This document shows positions 35,982 through 47,580 of a stretch of DNA of 64,000 nt, in pieces (the first letter of the stretch is position 1; each line of letters opens with the position of its first letter). Source of the DNA: Erodium maritimum (taxonomy: Eukaryota; Streptophyta; Magnoliopsida; Geraniales; Geraniaceae). Where the stretch lies: NCBI GenBank assembly GCA_963921825.1, contig OY997594.1, positions 55,289,675 to 55,353,674 of the forward strand, written 5' to 3'. The notes beneath the pieces were generated by a model. That model saw nothing but the letters and a program-made list of their open reading frames with translations. It was not told where the DNA came from and did not search any database. A program made the position numbers and the translations under genes.

Positions 35982-37669
35982 TGTTAGTCTTAGTGCCCAT
36001 AGTTCAATCCTAAATGTCCAAATGTATATATCATCGTTAGCAATAAAATCAAAGCGGCTTTATATTACTTATGTGTTGGAGTAATATATCGATGTGTGCT
36101 CTGATCTATGCCCACCATGCGAATAGAACCATAGATTTAGATAGATCACACTCGATGGGTCCCTAGTCAACAAAGCTTCATTAGAAGCGACTAGTATGAA
36201 AGATGGCTCTTTATGGCTTACGTTCTGTTAGTCATTGGAATGGGATTCCGGAGTCTGATCATAGATATCATGTGGGACATGATATTGGACGACCCGCCCT
36301 GAATATGTGCCATAGATTAAGTCATGAACATATTCAGTGTCGTAGCTTGTCATGTATCCTTAGACCAAGGAGTCTTTGTGATCGCTATGTAGTCAACAAC
36401 TGAGTTTGACTTGAGCCTAACGTTGTCCGTAACAGGGCTTCCATAACGGCCATGATTGGCTTGGGGACGGGCTACATGAGTGACACGAAAGACGGCTAAG
36501 GGATTTATCCCTCATACTAAGGTATGGGAAAGATATCGGTTCTCGGCCGCTTGATCGTGAATGACTGAAAGAATAGCATGGCCATGCACATGATATTGGG
36601 TATCATATCTTTAGTCATCTCACATATCAAGGAACATTGATCGAGAATAATAAGGATGACGGCTCTATGCCTTATCTCAATCAGGATATCGGAGATAAAA
36701 GGATAATGACAGGGATGACAGAAAGGTTAGAATCGACAGGGTCGATTCGTTATGCAGTGCCAGGAAATACTAAAGTCTCGTTAGTTGCCACTTAAATATG
36801 ATCAAGTAAAATGAGATTTTTACGTTGATCTATTGACATGCATAAACCTCAGGGTCACACCGGAGGATGAAACTCATTGACACATTTATGGAGAATGGCC
36901 AAAAGGGAGTTGTCTCTGGACATGACCAAAACTGGGTTTTGGGTCATGTGCCTGTAAGTGAATAGGAATTTACGGATTGAGACAAGGCTTGGAGTCTTGG
37001 GATTGATCGCGTTGGATAATGTTGGACATTTCCGGTATGAAAGGTTTGGAGGCGATGAGCGAATCACGGGACCTCGTTGGAAATGGCCACGGGCCATGTT
37101 CCAAGAGGCCCATGAAAGGCTCATGCAACCAAGGCCCATGGAACTAATTAATCAAGTCTTGATTAATTAGTACTAAGTAAGCAAGACAAGGATGAAGGTG
37201 TTGGTGATTCACCACCTAACCCAATCTTGTCTTGCCATACTTTGTCCTATTTACACCTTACTTGTCACCATGCTTGTCTCATGCCTTTAGTTGGACAAGT
37301 ATGGGTTTTGTTATGTTTAAGTCATCTTTTTTCAACATAACAAAGACAAGACAAGAATAGGAAACACAACTTCTCTCCCCATTCCCTTGCAATTTCGGGT
37401 TTGGCAAGTTCCCACCTCCATTTTTGTGTTCTTGAGTCCTCAAAGAGAAGAACTACGTGGCATTGATTCCCATGTGGATACGTAGGCGTCTTGGAGACTC
37501 AAGCCAATCATTCGTTAACCAGTGTTCTTGTTTTGGTAAGAAATAGTGCTGAATTTTTCTCTTGTGAATCCATTCTTTGTTAGTTGTTTCATGGTTTAAT
37601 CGTCTCTTGGTTTTCATTGATTTTCCGCTGCGAGTTGGTTCATCTCCAACCCTACCTCGAGACCCAACA
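35982..37669. mobile_element. E1: solo LTR-like element, 1688 bp, nested in element D
   Basis: It is flanked by the perfect 5-bp duplication GTTTT (35977-35981 and 37670-37674). The ends are TGTTAGTC and CCCAACA. In the related LTR of element A the same place (about 23355) is uninterrupted. Two further copies are at 62571-63145 and 63146-64000. No coding, primer site or polypurine tract is present. The orientation of transcription is not clear. Confidence 0.88.
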
Positions 37670-37739
37670 GTTTTGTTGAGGTTTCTGCAGAATTCGAGTT
37701 GGGGAAGAAGGGAGAGGTTCTAGTCTGGTTCGGTATGGA

Positions 37740-37960
37740 GCGGGACCCGGAGCGGGCCACGTACCGGCACGACACACGGCACGGAACGGGCTGGCTACCG
37801 GCACGGTACGCGGCGCGGAATGGGTCGGACTCCGGCACGACACCTCGCGCGGTCCGTGTCTGTTACCGGGCCGGTCCGTGATGCGGTCCGTGTCTGGTAC
37901 CGGGTCGGTCCGTGACGCGTTCCGGCTGGGATTCCGGGCCGGTCTGTGATACGGTACGGG
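37740..37960. repeat. GC-rich CACGG/CCGTG cluster in element D
   Basis: It has repeated words such as ACCGGCACGG, CGGTCCGTG and GGGCCGGTC. The equivalent in element A is 23440-23660. In element B the equivalent place holds a sharper palindrome (CACGGAGCCGTG). Confidence 0.75.
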
Positions 37961-38749
37961 TCAGATTTCGGCCAGATTTCCAGAAGCTATGGTTTGACCT
38001 AATTGGGCCTGGTGTGGCCCCAAATTCGTTCCTTTGACCCGGGATTTTCAACTAGGATGTTCTGAAGTAGATTAGTGTGAAAACCGTCTTTTGCTAGTTG
38101 TTAATCTTGGTATTGTTTGTGACCCAAGACCGTGTACCCGAGCTCGAAAGGAGAAGAAGGCTTGGAGCCGAGTGAAGACGGAGATGAAGCTAACTCGGAC
38201 TTCGACAACTAAGAGTACTATTAGAGGAAGACCACAAGGTAGGGAAAGTACTAAACTCCTCGTTTAATTTAATACTTTAGTATGCCTATTAGGTTAATAA
38301 AATCGAAAAGGTCCTAGAAATTCATATAGGATGCAAATAACTAGAATAATTGTCTTTCAATTACCAATAACCGGACGTGTCTAATATGCATCCATAGGAT
38401 GTGAAAAACTAGTTTAACTCGCTTTAAATACTTGGGAAATTGCTTTACTGGTAGAAAGGCCGAGATGAGCCATAGGATTGGTTGTGGTTGCCTCACATGC
38501 AATGCTTGCTTAGTTTTATGATGAATTAAGGGTCTAATGAAACTAGATAAATTGTATGCTTGAATGCTTGGATGATTGTATGATTGAATGAATGCATGAA
38601 TGAATGAATGCTTAAGTGTAATTGGTTGTGCCAAAAGAGTATGATCGGGTGAATGATAGACCGATGGAACGTGGTTGGTAAGTATACAGGTAAGTGTAAC
38701 TGTGGGTATGAATCCCTTGTGATGTGTGTTGGTGAATTTTGCCTCCTTG

Positions 38750-39110
38750 ATTGATTGATCCTGCAGGATATTGGTTGTGGACCCTGCGAGGCATTGATTG
38801 ATTGATCCTGCAGGATATTGATTGGAGGACCCTGCGGGGCATTGGTTGGTTAATCTTGCGGGATATTGGTTATTGGTGATCCGGTATGGTACCCACACTG
38901 TAGAGGATTCCGGTGTGGGGTAATATCATAGCCGATGGATGGTACCTACACCGTCGAGGATCCCGGTGTAGGGTGATATAATGGTTATTGTTGATTGGTA
39001 CCTACACCGTTGAGGATTCCGGTGTAGGATGGTAAAATGGTGATTGCTGATACGGTATGGTACCTACACCGTTGAGGATTCCGGTGTAGGGTAGTATTAT
39101 AGTCGAGTGA
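38750..39110. repeat. Two tandem arrays in element D
   Basis: The first array (38755-38870) has units with CCTGCAGGATATTG. The second (about 38885-39095) has four units with TACCTACACCGTTGAGGATT and CCGGTGTAGGG. The second is not expanded in the LTR of element A, which has a single related CACCGGGGGGTAATCCGGTG. Confidence 0.85.
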
Positions 39111-39954
39111 TTGTTATCCTGTTGCATCTCGATGACATATGGTCCTTTGGGGGCATTTCCGAAAATCCCGACGATAGGTGTCCCTCAGGGATATTACCGG
39201 TAGCCCGATGTATGCGCCTCCTCTGGATCAAGGGAACATCTGATATGACATGAGTGTTCTTGTGGATCGGAGTATGGGATCCGATATGACACAAGAACCT
39301 ATTCGTGGATCGGAGTATTGAAGATTTGAGCTGTTGGTGTGATATTCACTTGATCCGACATTGGCAGTTATTAAATCTTTAGAGTAATTTACACTTATTC
39401 TCCTGAAAGTTACCGTTATCTTTAAGAAAGTGATATTACCATCTTGCTCATTTTACAGCATCATATTGATTTAAAGTATTAATTGCAATATGTGTCGTCG
39501 TGCTAAAGCAATTTTTTTTTACTAAATCAGAGGTTTAACTGTTTATGATTTTCCCTACTGAGCTTAAGCTCACCCCTATTTGTTTTATTTACTGTTTATA
39601 CAGGCGTGCTAGATGAGTAGTGGGCTCGAGGCCCGGGAGCTTCTGGAGAGTCTGGGCATTATGGTCTTAGAGACGTCTTTTTGGTCACTGCAGTGAATCC
39701 TGTGTTTTACGTACTCTTTATGGAGCCTTGACTCTTAATTATGATTTGGAACATGTTATTCGAGTATTTTATTGGAACCTCTTGAGTATTTAATCGATTT
39801 TATTGTCTTTTTGGTATTACTTAATTGTCAACTCAAGTCACGTCTCGAGTCTGGCCAAAACCGGATTTGGGGCGTGACAAGCAGGGTTTAAAAATCTAAT
39901 TAAACCCAAATAAATGTGGAACTTTTAGTGTTAATATGCACTCGCATCAATCAC

Positions 39955-40608
39955 GTGCTACTAACTATCATGCTCGAAGTAGTTGCATCACGCGATCAAT
40001 AGATTTGGCACGTCTTCTTTGGTATTGTCGGGGCGAACAATGATATATGTGTATTGAATGATTCTTCTTTGTTCATCGAAGTGTTAAAAGACAAATACCC
40101 TCACGTGGAATACAAATTCAACAATGTGTTGTACAACCAACATTACTATTTGGTTGACGGTATTTATCTTACATGGAGTATGTTTCTGAAAACCATACCT
40201 TGACCACGAACGACATAGGATAAGATGTTTGCATGCAGTTAAAATGGTGTGATAAAAGACGTGAAACGATCTTTTGGATTTCTTCAATATCTTTGGAACA
40301 TGATGCCAAATCGTATGAGGAACCAACGAACCTTGAGCTCTATTATACAATGTTGCATTATTCTCCATAACATGATCATTAAGGATGAATGTGAGGGGAA
40401 CAATGACAAGACGATCTTTTTGATGAGGTTAATATTGAAATACTAGCATGGATACCACCATAAAACCAGCATGACGACATAATCCTAAAGTTCAATATAA
40501 TCCAAACAAACTTTGACAACTTGCTTAATTACCACCTACATATGCAGCTAAAGCGAGATCCAACTCAGCACATTTGGGAATACTTCAACGCGGAAGGTGT
40601 TGTTTAGT
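39955..40608 (+). pseudogene. Harbinger (HARBI1/ALP1-like) transposase, C-terminal fragment
   Basis: The frame reads MLEVVASRDQ-stop-IWHVFFGIVGANNDICVL, YKFNNVLYNQHYYLVDGIYL, then IKDVKRSFGFLQ, IIQCCIILHNMIIKDE, and in another frame YHLHMQLKRDPTQHIWEYF. This matches the DDE nuclease half of plant Harbinger transposases. The family's catalytic Glu in VERAFG is Lys here (VKRSFG). At least four stops lie in it. It starts about 75 bp after the target duplication of element D; the N-terminal half on the same strand is at 29460-29820. It is a dead remnant. Confidence 0.85.
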
Positions 40609-41364
40609 GTGATGATGTGTTTGTGTTGAGGTCGTTGTCAAGGCACATTAGCAACAAAAAAAATTAATGTATATTAGTAGGCACCAAGAAATAACCAGGA
40701 GGACATTTCCCATCAACGACGCCATCTTGTTAAGGTCAACTATTGTTAGGGTCTAACCAACAGGTTACACTTATCAAGAGTAGTGATGAGAGGGAGTACT
40801 CCACTTGATTACTTCATCTTCGGAAGATCCCAAGTGCACTACCTACATACCTCATGTCATTTGGTGGAGCAAATCTAATATGCACAACTTGACTCTATAT
40901 TCAATCACGAACACGACTATTCGTCAAGCATTATAGTTTTACGGTACAAGTACAAGTCGATCCCATAGAGAAGCGGTGGATATCCCACTCTAAAGGCAAT
41001 CTAAATTGAAGTTTTTACTACCCTACTTTAGCTTTTATTTATACTTTTCGTTCACATAAGCTTCCCGGTAAGTAAAAAAGAGATTTGGAACATCCACAAT
41101 CCTAGAGTTGTTACAAGGAGAAGGAAAGAGAGAAACAATCACTACCACAAAACAGAAGTGATATGGATGTATAGTGAATTATACATATAAATACAAGAAA
41201 TTTGTGATAATGTTGTACCCATTCCGTAGAGGTGCAGTACACGGCGTGAAATTTATTACTCCACGACGAGAGGTGAGCGGCACTCGAATTCCAAGCAAAA
41301 ACCCTACTTCACCATATTTCAAATGATGTCACGTGTCCTCCATGGCGTGGAGTCTCTAGGTCTA
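40609..41364. other. No gene recognised; possible LTR-retrotransposon leader debris
   Basis: Reversed, the part at 40900-41000 reads CTATGGGATCGACTTG and then GCTTGACGAATAGTCGTG. That resembles the junction sequence at 58870-58925 (GGGTACGATAGTC, ACTTGACGACCAGTG). Both look like the end of an Athila/Tat-type LTR, which is only a suggestion. Confidence 0.35.
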
Positions 41365-41381
41365 CTGTAGGTGATTCTTTT

Positions 41382-42771
41382 TTATTTTCTGAACAAAAAA
41401 GTTTTATTAAGGCTCAAATCCTATGAGAAATAGGAGAGGGCAAGGGATGAATGCCCTTAGAAACACAACAGAGCGCCGACAACTAGGCACGACCTCATAA
41501 CAGAGAAACCCCACAAGTCGAGGCTCTACAATACCAAACCCTACAAAGGGTATAAACAAGAATCAACTCAGATAGACACTCTTAAATCAACCAAAACCCA
41601 TCCTGGGTTAAAGGCAACCAAACAAGTAAAGCACCAGTAAAAGAAGACGACACAATCTTAACCTCTACAAACCAAATAACAAAAGTTAAACACCGGATCT
41701 AAAATCCAAATTTACCAAGCATGAAGAGCGGAAGGAAAATAAAAAACAATAGCAGAAGTAACCCCACATCCAGAAAAACAAGCAGCAAATATAGGCAAAA
41801 CCCCGAGCTCAAAACCACTCGGACAATTCTGGCCACTCCCAATCCTCCACCAACCTAAACACCCAAACTCACATATACCAAAAAAGGTAGAGGAGACCGG
41901 GAAAACTACCCACCACCCAGTGAAATCCGTTCAACTTCTCGAGTTATCCCTAGACCTTCAAGAATCCATTAGGCAAAATCCATACGATGGTCATCACCGA
42001 TGGTAGGTCCCAATCCTAGAACCGAGGCTGAGGAGTCGAAGGCTAGGGATGGAGAACGAGAAGTGGGGAAACAGTTGAAATTGGTTAGAAACGTAGACGA
42101 GAGTCAGATCTGCAACTCTTAGACCTCGAAAATTCGAGATCTCACCAGCAACCGATCTGACGACCACAAGGGGACAAACCTAGTTCAAGAACTTAAGAAG
42201 GAGGCATGAGGATACTGGGAAACAGATCTGACGAGGTCGGAGGAAGAACGAGAAGAGGCTGAAGAACCTTACCAAGATCGGTGAGTAGGAGCTCCGAGAC
42301 CCAAGTTTCCAGATCTGTGCAATGAGTCGGACCTCACCGAAATAGAGTCATTGGTAAAGGACCCACCAGACGCAGAGCTAATGCAGAAAGCATGGGCTAT
42401 CGAGAAAGGCGGAATATACTAAATTGGAGGACCGAAAATTGTAACCCATTTCGATCTGTGAGGCATCTCTCAAAACTCGAACCTACTCGCCGACAGCCAT
42501 CACTAATCAGACGAACGGAGATGACCGGAGCGGTGTAAGGAGGAAGCTTGATCTCCAGCAATAAAAGCTGGTGTCGAGCGGGGAAAATAAGTGTAAAATG
42601 AAGGGGAAAACAAAGGGGAGAATAAGAGAGTGTTAGGGAGAGGGGGAGAGGTGTAGCCGCCGTTGACCGACAAGCCACAAGGGCCAGACAGCCGCCGATG
42701 GTCAAGGAAACATTAGATCAGGTTTTTTTTCAAAGAGAAGTGAGAGCGAAGTCTAGAGAGAGAAGTGAGAG
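41382..42771 (-). mobile_element. Retroposon, 1.39 kb, with 17-bp target duplication
   Basis: It is flanked by CTGTAGGTGATTCTTTT at 41365-41381 and 42772-42788, identical over 17 bp. On the - strand the 3' end is TTAATAAAACTTTTTTG with an A-rich tail; the 5' end is pyrimidine-rich (CTCTCACTTCTCTCTC). This is the pattern of L1-type reverse transcription. The only longer frame (42397-42705, -) has no known motif, so it is probably a non-autonomous or internally deleted LINE. Confidence 0.82.
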
Positions 42772-42788
42772 CTGTAGGTGATTCTTTT

Positions 42789-43992
42789 CCACTACTTTCT
42801 TTGGGTTAATCAATTTGGGTCGGATCATGAGGTCCATTTCCCACATTTCTTGCCCATGGATCTTTACCACAAACATCCTGCCATAGAGATGCAAAGGACC
42901 AACAAGATTGAAGAGGAAAAAAGAATAAAATAAAATGTGTAACCTATACTTTAAATGTGGAAAAGAGGCATCTAGTATTACTTAAAAATGAGACCTCATC
43001 AGTTTGGTTGTTTGCAGGTTTATCTGTTTGTTTTCAAATGTGTTTGTTTATTTGTTTCACGATGTCGTTCTTCGTTTGATGTTGTGTTATGACATATGTC
43101 GATGTGTTAGTGTCGTTGTATTGAAATCAGATATTATTATCGCCGTTAAGGTTTGATGGACTCCCTACGATAGAGAATATATTCCTTCCGAAGAAATATA
43201 TTCTTCCTCCCACCATCTTCTTCCTCCAGTGTCGTTTCTTTATAGCCCGTGGGTGGAGGTTATTAGAATTTGTCTAACTCATCCGATCTCAACGACACTA
43301 GGTACAAATGTTTACCAATGCATGTTCTCTCTTCTTCTTATTATATCCCAAATAAATGTTCCCTTCCCCTGTGGAGAAAGATGACGATGAGGAGAAACCC
43401 GTTGACGTGGAAGCTACTGAAAGAAAAATGCCTTTTTTTATCTCCAATGGAAAAAAGGACCCTTAGCTATTGAAGAACCACATATAATTTGTGAAAACCC
43501 ACCTATGTTCTGTGAATCATAGGGCTACTCCTCTAAGGGGTTGTCCTAACAACTAGCACAAATGGCCAGCTCCTCGTATCTCTACTCCTCCACAAGATAA
43601 CTATATGTCACAGAAGATGAATGTGTCTAACCCTGTATATTTTCAACCTTTTAATTGCAAAAATGTTGAAGAGGTGTTGTCTCATGAAGAAAACATTTCA
43701 TAACCTCTTGGGGAGATGATGATGCAAATGCATTTAGTAGTTTCTTCCATAGTTTATGTTTCTAAAATGTTATGGGTATGAGCAATATTTTCCAATTAAG
43801 TTGGTATTTTTAATGTATCTTGGCTTTAGTGTAATGGTTAGTTTAATAGTTATATGCTTGTTTTCAATTTATAATTTTTGGTTGATTTACTTAAAAAAAT
43901 TACTAACACAATATTAAGTATATCGGGTATTATCAAAATCTCTCTTGACTTGCAAGATCTTTCTCTTTCCCAAGGAAAGCCTAGCCTAACCT
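42789..43992. other. No gene recognised
   Basis: AT-rich sequence with a few short frames lacking motifs (43270-43473). From about 43900 it may be the 5' flank of the LINE ORF1 remnant. Confidence 0.5.
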
Positions 43993-45660
43993 ATGGAGGC
44001 CCCTCCTCCTGTCGCTGATGTGACTGCTGTCTCAACCGCCAGTCATGTCCCTTCGTAGTCCCACGTGGTGTAGCACACGCCACCTGTGACACAACAACGC
44101 CCATCCTCGGAGTTCGTGCCCCCTATCAAAGTGAGACGGAACCAGAAGCCAAAGGCGTCTATGGATTTGGTCCCTCTCCCTCATTCGTCCATTGGTCTTA
44201 TCTCGACTCCACCACCAATGGTGTCACCTGTTTTTTCTCGAGGTTCTTCCAAACCATTGGTGATGCCACGACGGGGCCGTCCTCTCAAGCCCAAAACCCT
44301 AACGTCTTCTCCAAGTCTGGTTAGGCTTTTGACGTCTTCCCCACCGACGGTCAATCATGTTGTCTCGTCTCTATCCCGGGCTTCGGCGATTGCTTCATCT
44401 CCTCAACTGCCGTTGGAACCTCGAGTTCCCGGCACGCTGCAATCGCCGATGCCTCCGCCACCTACGTTGGCCTGCATTCCTCTAAGCGGCAAGGTGGAGC
44501 CGGGGCTACCGGGGTCGGCCATCCTGTCTGATTCCCCAACGAGGGAGGGAGGCTCCTCTCATCCGATGGACAGTAGTCCACTCTTGTCAACAACCCTAGC
44601 TTCAACCTAAAGTTACGCTAGGGTGTTGGGGGCTTCCGTCTCCATCTTGCCGCCTCCACTGATTAGGGATCCAGCTCGGGGGATGACCCCTATGATAGAC
44701 ACGGAGAGGGAGAAACCGGGCCGAAAGGAACTAGAAGCCTTATGTGATGGTATCATCGTTCCCAATGGTGATCAGGTGCCGGTGATTTTGGCGCTACTCT
44801 CTCCTCCGCCGGGTATGGTCCCCCGCCGCAGGGCTTTCAAATCCAAGGGCACAGGGACGGGCCCAAAGACGTCAGAGTTGTCGGTGTCACTAGAGTTCAA
44901 TCTGCTCAATATTCAGGATAGCCTCTCGGCATACTCGCTGGAAAAGGAGGATGAGGAGGTGGTTGAGGTCCCGTACCTTCCGGTGAGCCAACCGGTCCTC
45001 GCCCTACAACAGTTTGCCATGCTGGGAAAATTGTGGACCGTCAAGCCACCCCGCAAGGAGACCCTCTTCCAGATCATCTCTCGGGCTTGGGGGAAGTCAG
45101 CCGAGGGGTTAGTCATAAAGGACATCGGGTCGGGGGTGTTTGGGTTCTATTTTGAAACGGTGGCGACACGATCATGGGTTCGGCGGAATGAGCCATGATG
45201 CTTTGATGGTCGGCCCCTCCAACAAGGAGCCTCCGACCCTGGACCGCGTACAATTATGGGTGCACGCCCACGGCCTCTCTCTGGTAGTGCGCACCAAATT
45301 CATAGGAGAGAGGATCAGCTCGACACTAAGGTTGTGTGTCGAGGTCCCGTGTGACCAATGGGCTATCTGCTGGGGTGGTGTCGCGAAAGTCCGCTTTTGG
45401 CACCTTGTGGAGCGCCCTATCCGTCGCACCTACTGCTCGGATTCCAGGAATTCCCCGAGCTGTTTTGTGTCACTCTTACCTATACCAAACTTCCCATGTT
45501 TTGCTTTAATTGTGGTCTGATTGGTGACATGATGGATGACTGTGATCAGGAATTGGTAGGTAAGCCCAAACTGGACTCCTCCGTCCTAGAGTATCAGAAG
45601 GACCGCCATCCGAAGACGTATGCGACGGACTGGGATGATCAGACTCCCCGTTGACCAGTG
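43993..45660 (+). pseudogene. LINE ORF1 pseudogene (DUF4283 domain and zinc knuckle)
   Basis: One frame begins at ATG 43993 (MEAPPPVADV) and continues with stops at 44056, 44071 and 44608. After SYARVLG it leads into the DUF4283-type domain: LGKLWTVKPPRKETLFQIIS, EGLVIKDIG and FGFYFETV. A TGA at 45196 replaces the usual Trp of EPWCFDG. A frameshift follows (LDRVQLWVHAHGLSLVVRTK), then FCFNCGLIGDMMDDC in the first frame, a CCHC knuckle whose His is Asp (codons from 45502). ORF1 of plant L1 elements binds the element RNA. ORF2 (RT) was not found downstream. Confidence 0.85.
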
Positions 45661-46072
45661 TCCTCGACTTCTACACCTCAGGGTCCCTTGTCTCGAGGTA
45701 GTGGCCCAATTGTATCATCAGCTACTACACCTCAGGGGGTGAGCCGTCAGCGAGTCTCCCAACCCCGGTTAGGTGATCCAGGCTGGCAGAACTTTGTGAT
45801 CGCCCAGCCAATCAGTGGCAGTAAAGTCGACCCCCCCACGCCTTCCTATTAACAGAGAAAGAACTGGACTTGGAGCTGGAGCTAAGTCTAGTGGTGGAGC
45901 GGGAGGTGGGGGAGTGAAACGGGGTTCTGCTGGGGAACCCCGGGATGATCAAGATCGGGCCGGGAAGATGGCCCAAATGTAGGAATGAAAGGGATTCAGT
46001 GTTCTAGGGACTGGCCCTGGGAGGAGTCCCTGGGAAAAGCTCTGCCTCCCTTTGAAGCTGGTGTCAGTAGGT
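45661..46072 (+). other. Probable tail of the LINE ORF1 remnant
   Basis: Ser/Pro/Gly-rich fragments (45658-45852) and a Gly-rich stretch follow, as after the knuckle in LINE ORF1 proteins. No RT or endonuclease motif is visible. It ends at a SINE. Confidence 0.45.
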
Positions 46073-46262
46073 GTAACATCCCGTCGTGCCAAACCTGGGC
46101 CCCACGCACGACGATGTTAGGTCTGCAGCCCAATACACCCCAACCCCTCTGGTGTACTATCCATAGACAAATACCAACCTACGTTGTTGGTGAGACTTGA
46201 ACCCAAGACCCCACCCTTTATAGCATTTACTTGAGTGATGCTATCACCAATTGAGCTGCTGC
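46073..46262 (-). mobile_element. tRNA-derived SINE, copy 1
   Basis: It is reversed relative to copy 2 at 46664. The A box is at 46246-46257 (AGCTCAATTGGT on the - strand) and the B box at 46194-46203 (GGTTCAAGTC). The body is the same as copy 2 down to the CGACGGGATGTTAC-type end. It lies directly after the LINE ORF1 remnant. Target duplication is not clear. Confidence 0.82.
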
Positions 46263-46663
46263 ATATTTTTTCTTTGGAGACTACGGGATCAAGCCTTGAA
46301 TCATCCTTTGCCTTTCCTTTGTCCTCGTGCATCAACATCATCAAAGTAAGCATCTTTTGTTTGGTTGCCGTGGGATATTGGTTGCTTGGTTGTTCATTTA
46401 ATGATTATGCAGCAAATCAATTTCTTGAAAGGTAAAGTATGAGCTAAGAGTGTTAAAGGACTTGTGGGTTATGAATTAGGTTCAAACTGTTATGATCTAC
46501 CTAAATTAATTGAGTTGTTGGATGGTCATTCAAAAATGTGGTCCAAGTTGCGTAGTCTTTGTTCACATGCTTGTGTCGTGCTAGGTTGATTTAAGGCTTA
46601 TTATCGTTTTGATATATCTAGGTAAGTGGTTTGTCATTTGACACTTTTTGCTAAGCTCTGGCG
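46263..46663. other. Spacer between two inverted SINEs; no gene recognised
   Basis: A patch at 46450-46600 on + reads as GLVGYELGSNCYDLPKLIEL and on to HSKMWSKLRSL before a stop. It looks like a short piece of coding sequence, but I do not recognise the family. Confidence 0.35.
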
Positions 46664-46852
46664 AGCAGCTCAATTGGTGATAACATCACTCAAGGAAATG
46701 CTATAAAGGGTGAGGTCTTGGGTTCAAGTCTCACCAACAACCTAGGTTGGTATTTGTCTGTGGACAGTACACTAGAGGGGTTGGGGTGTATTGGGGTGCA
46801 GACCTAACATCGTCGCGCGTGGGGCCCTGTGTGGGGCATGACGGGGTGTTAT
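46664..46852 (+). mobile_element. tRNA-derived SINE, copy 2
   Basis: The A box AGCTCAATTGGT is at 46667-46678 and the B box GGTTCAAGTC at 46721-46730, spaced as in a tRNA gene. A non-tRNA body follows (GGTTGGTATTTGTCTGTGGA, then GGGGTTGGGGTGTATTGG) and the end ACGGGGTGTTATAG. Copy 1 shares the whole length. RNA polymerase III would transcribe it; movement depends on LINE enzymes. Confidence 0.85.
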
Positions 46853-47580
46853 AGTAGGTTCGGTAGCAATTTACAGAATATGCAGCAATTAGGCATGACC
46901 TTGAGCAGTAGACACCGGTTTTATTGTTATTTACTTTTTGTTCGCGTTTATGGCACCCCAACAAACCGATGTATTGGTTATCTTGTCACAGATTTATGAG
47001 TAGTGATGCAGTGCTTATTGAAGATCTTTTGACGAATCGCCTAGAAAACCTGAAAATGCAACAGTGTCTAAAATTGACGAAACCTTAGCATTTTTCGGGT
47101 CGAAACGGGATCCTGAGCAAAACACATCGCTTTGCAATGATGTACGATGTTTTTCGGTCATCCGAGATCGTTTAGAGGGGCGAAACTGTCATTTTAAAGT
47201 CCAGTTCAATATTTCCTGTTTTTTGATACTTCCTTTATTTCGAATTAGGGTTTTGGGGTATTAATTTCCTTATTGTATTAGGACTTTGGGGTACTAGTTT
47301 TCTATTTAAGCACTTTTTATTCTTCATTGTAATTCAGATTTTATGCAATAAACACAAAAAACGAGTTCTACTCAAACCTATCCTATTCGGTATTCTCTTA
47401 GAATGAACGAATTCGATAAAAGATTCCTCCTCTCGCTCCGCACTCTGCATCAAGTAGCCATATTTTAGGGGCTCGATACCATGTAATAGCTCTTCTACTG
47501 TGGTCAAGGGGTTTCCCTGATACACTTATTTTATCAGATTGAAATCTAATTTAATAAGATCGTAACTTTTAATATAAAAA
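46853..47580. other. Possible LTR-like debris; no gene recognised
   Basis: A TATTTAAGC box near 47303 is followed by TTGTAATTCAG and a GCAATAAA polyadenylation-type signal, as in an LTR. At 47478-47489 GGCTCGATACCA is close to a reversed initiator-Met primer site. No matching LTR ends or duplication were found, so no element is called. Confidence 0.35.

Larger units (their letters stand above)
32044..39879 (+). mobile_element. Element D: solo LTR related to A, with two nested insertions
   Basis: It starts TGTAAGAACC and ends GGGGCGTGACA, with the perfect duplication AGCAG (32039-32043 and 39880-39884). The outer parts (32044-32317, 35427-35981, 37675-39879) follow the LTR of element A in order. 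Without the inserts it is about 3.0 kb. No internal region is present, so it is a solo LTR. The inserts are C2 (about 32318-35426) and E1 (35982-37669). Confidence 0.93.

Noticed and set aside
46990..47525. Solo LTR starting TGATGCAGTG and ending CCTGATACA
   Set aside because: The flanking bases do not form a duplication and no second copy is in the window, although TATA-like, polyadenylation-like and primer-site-like words are present.
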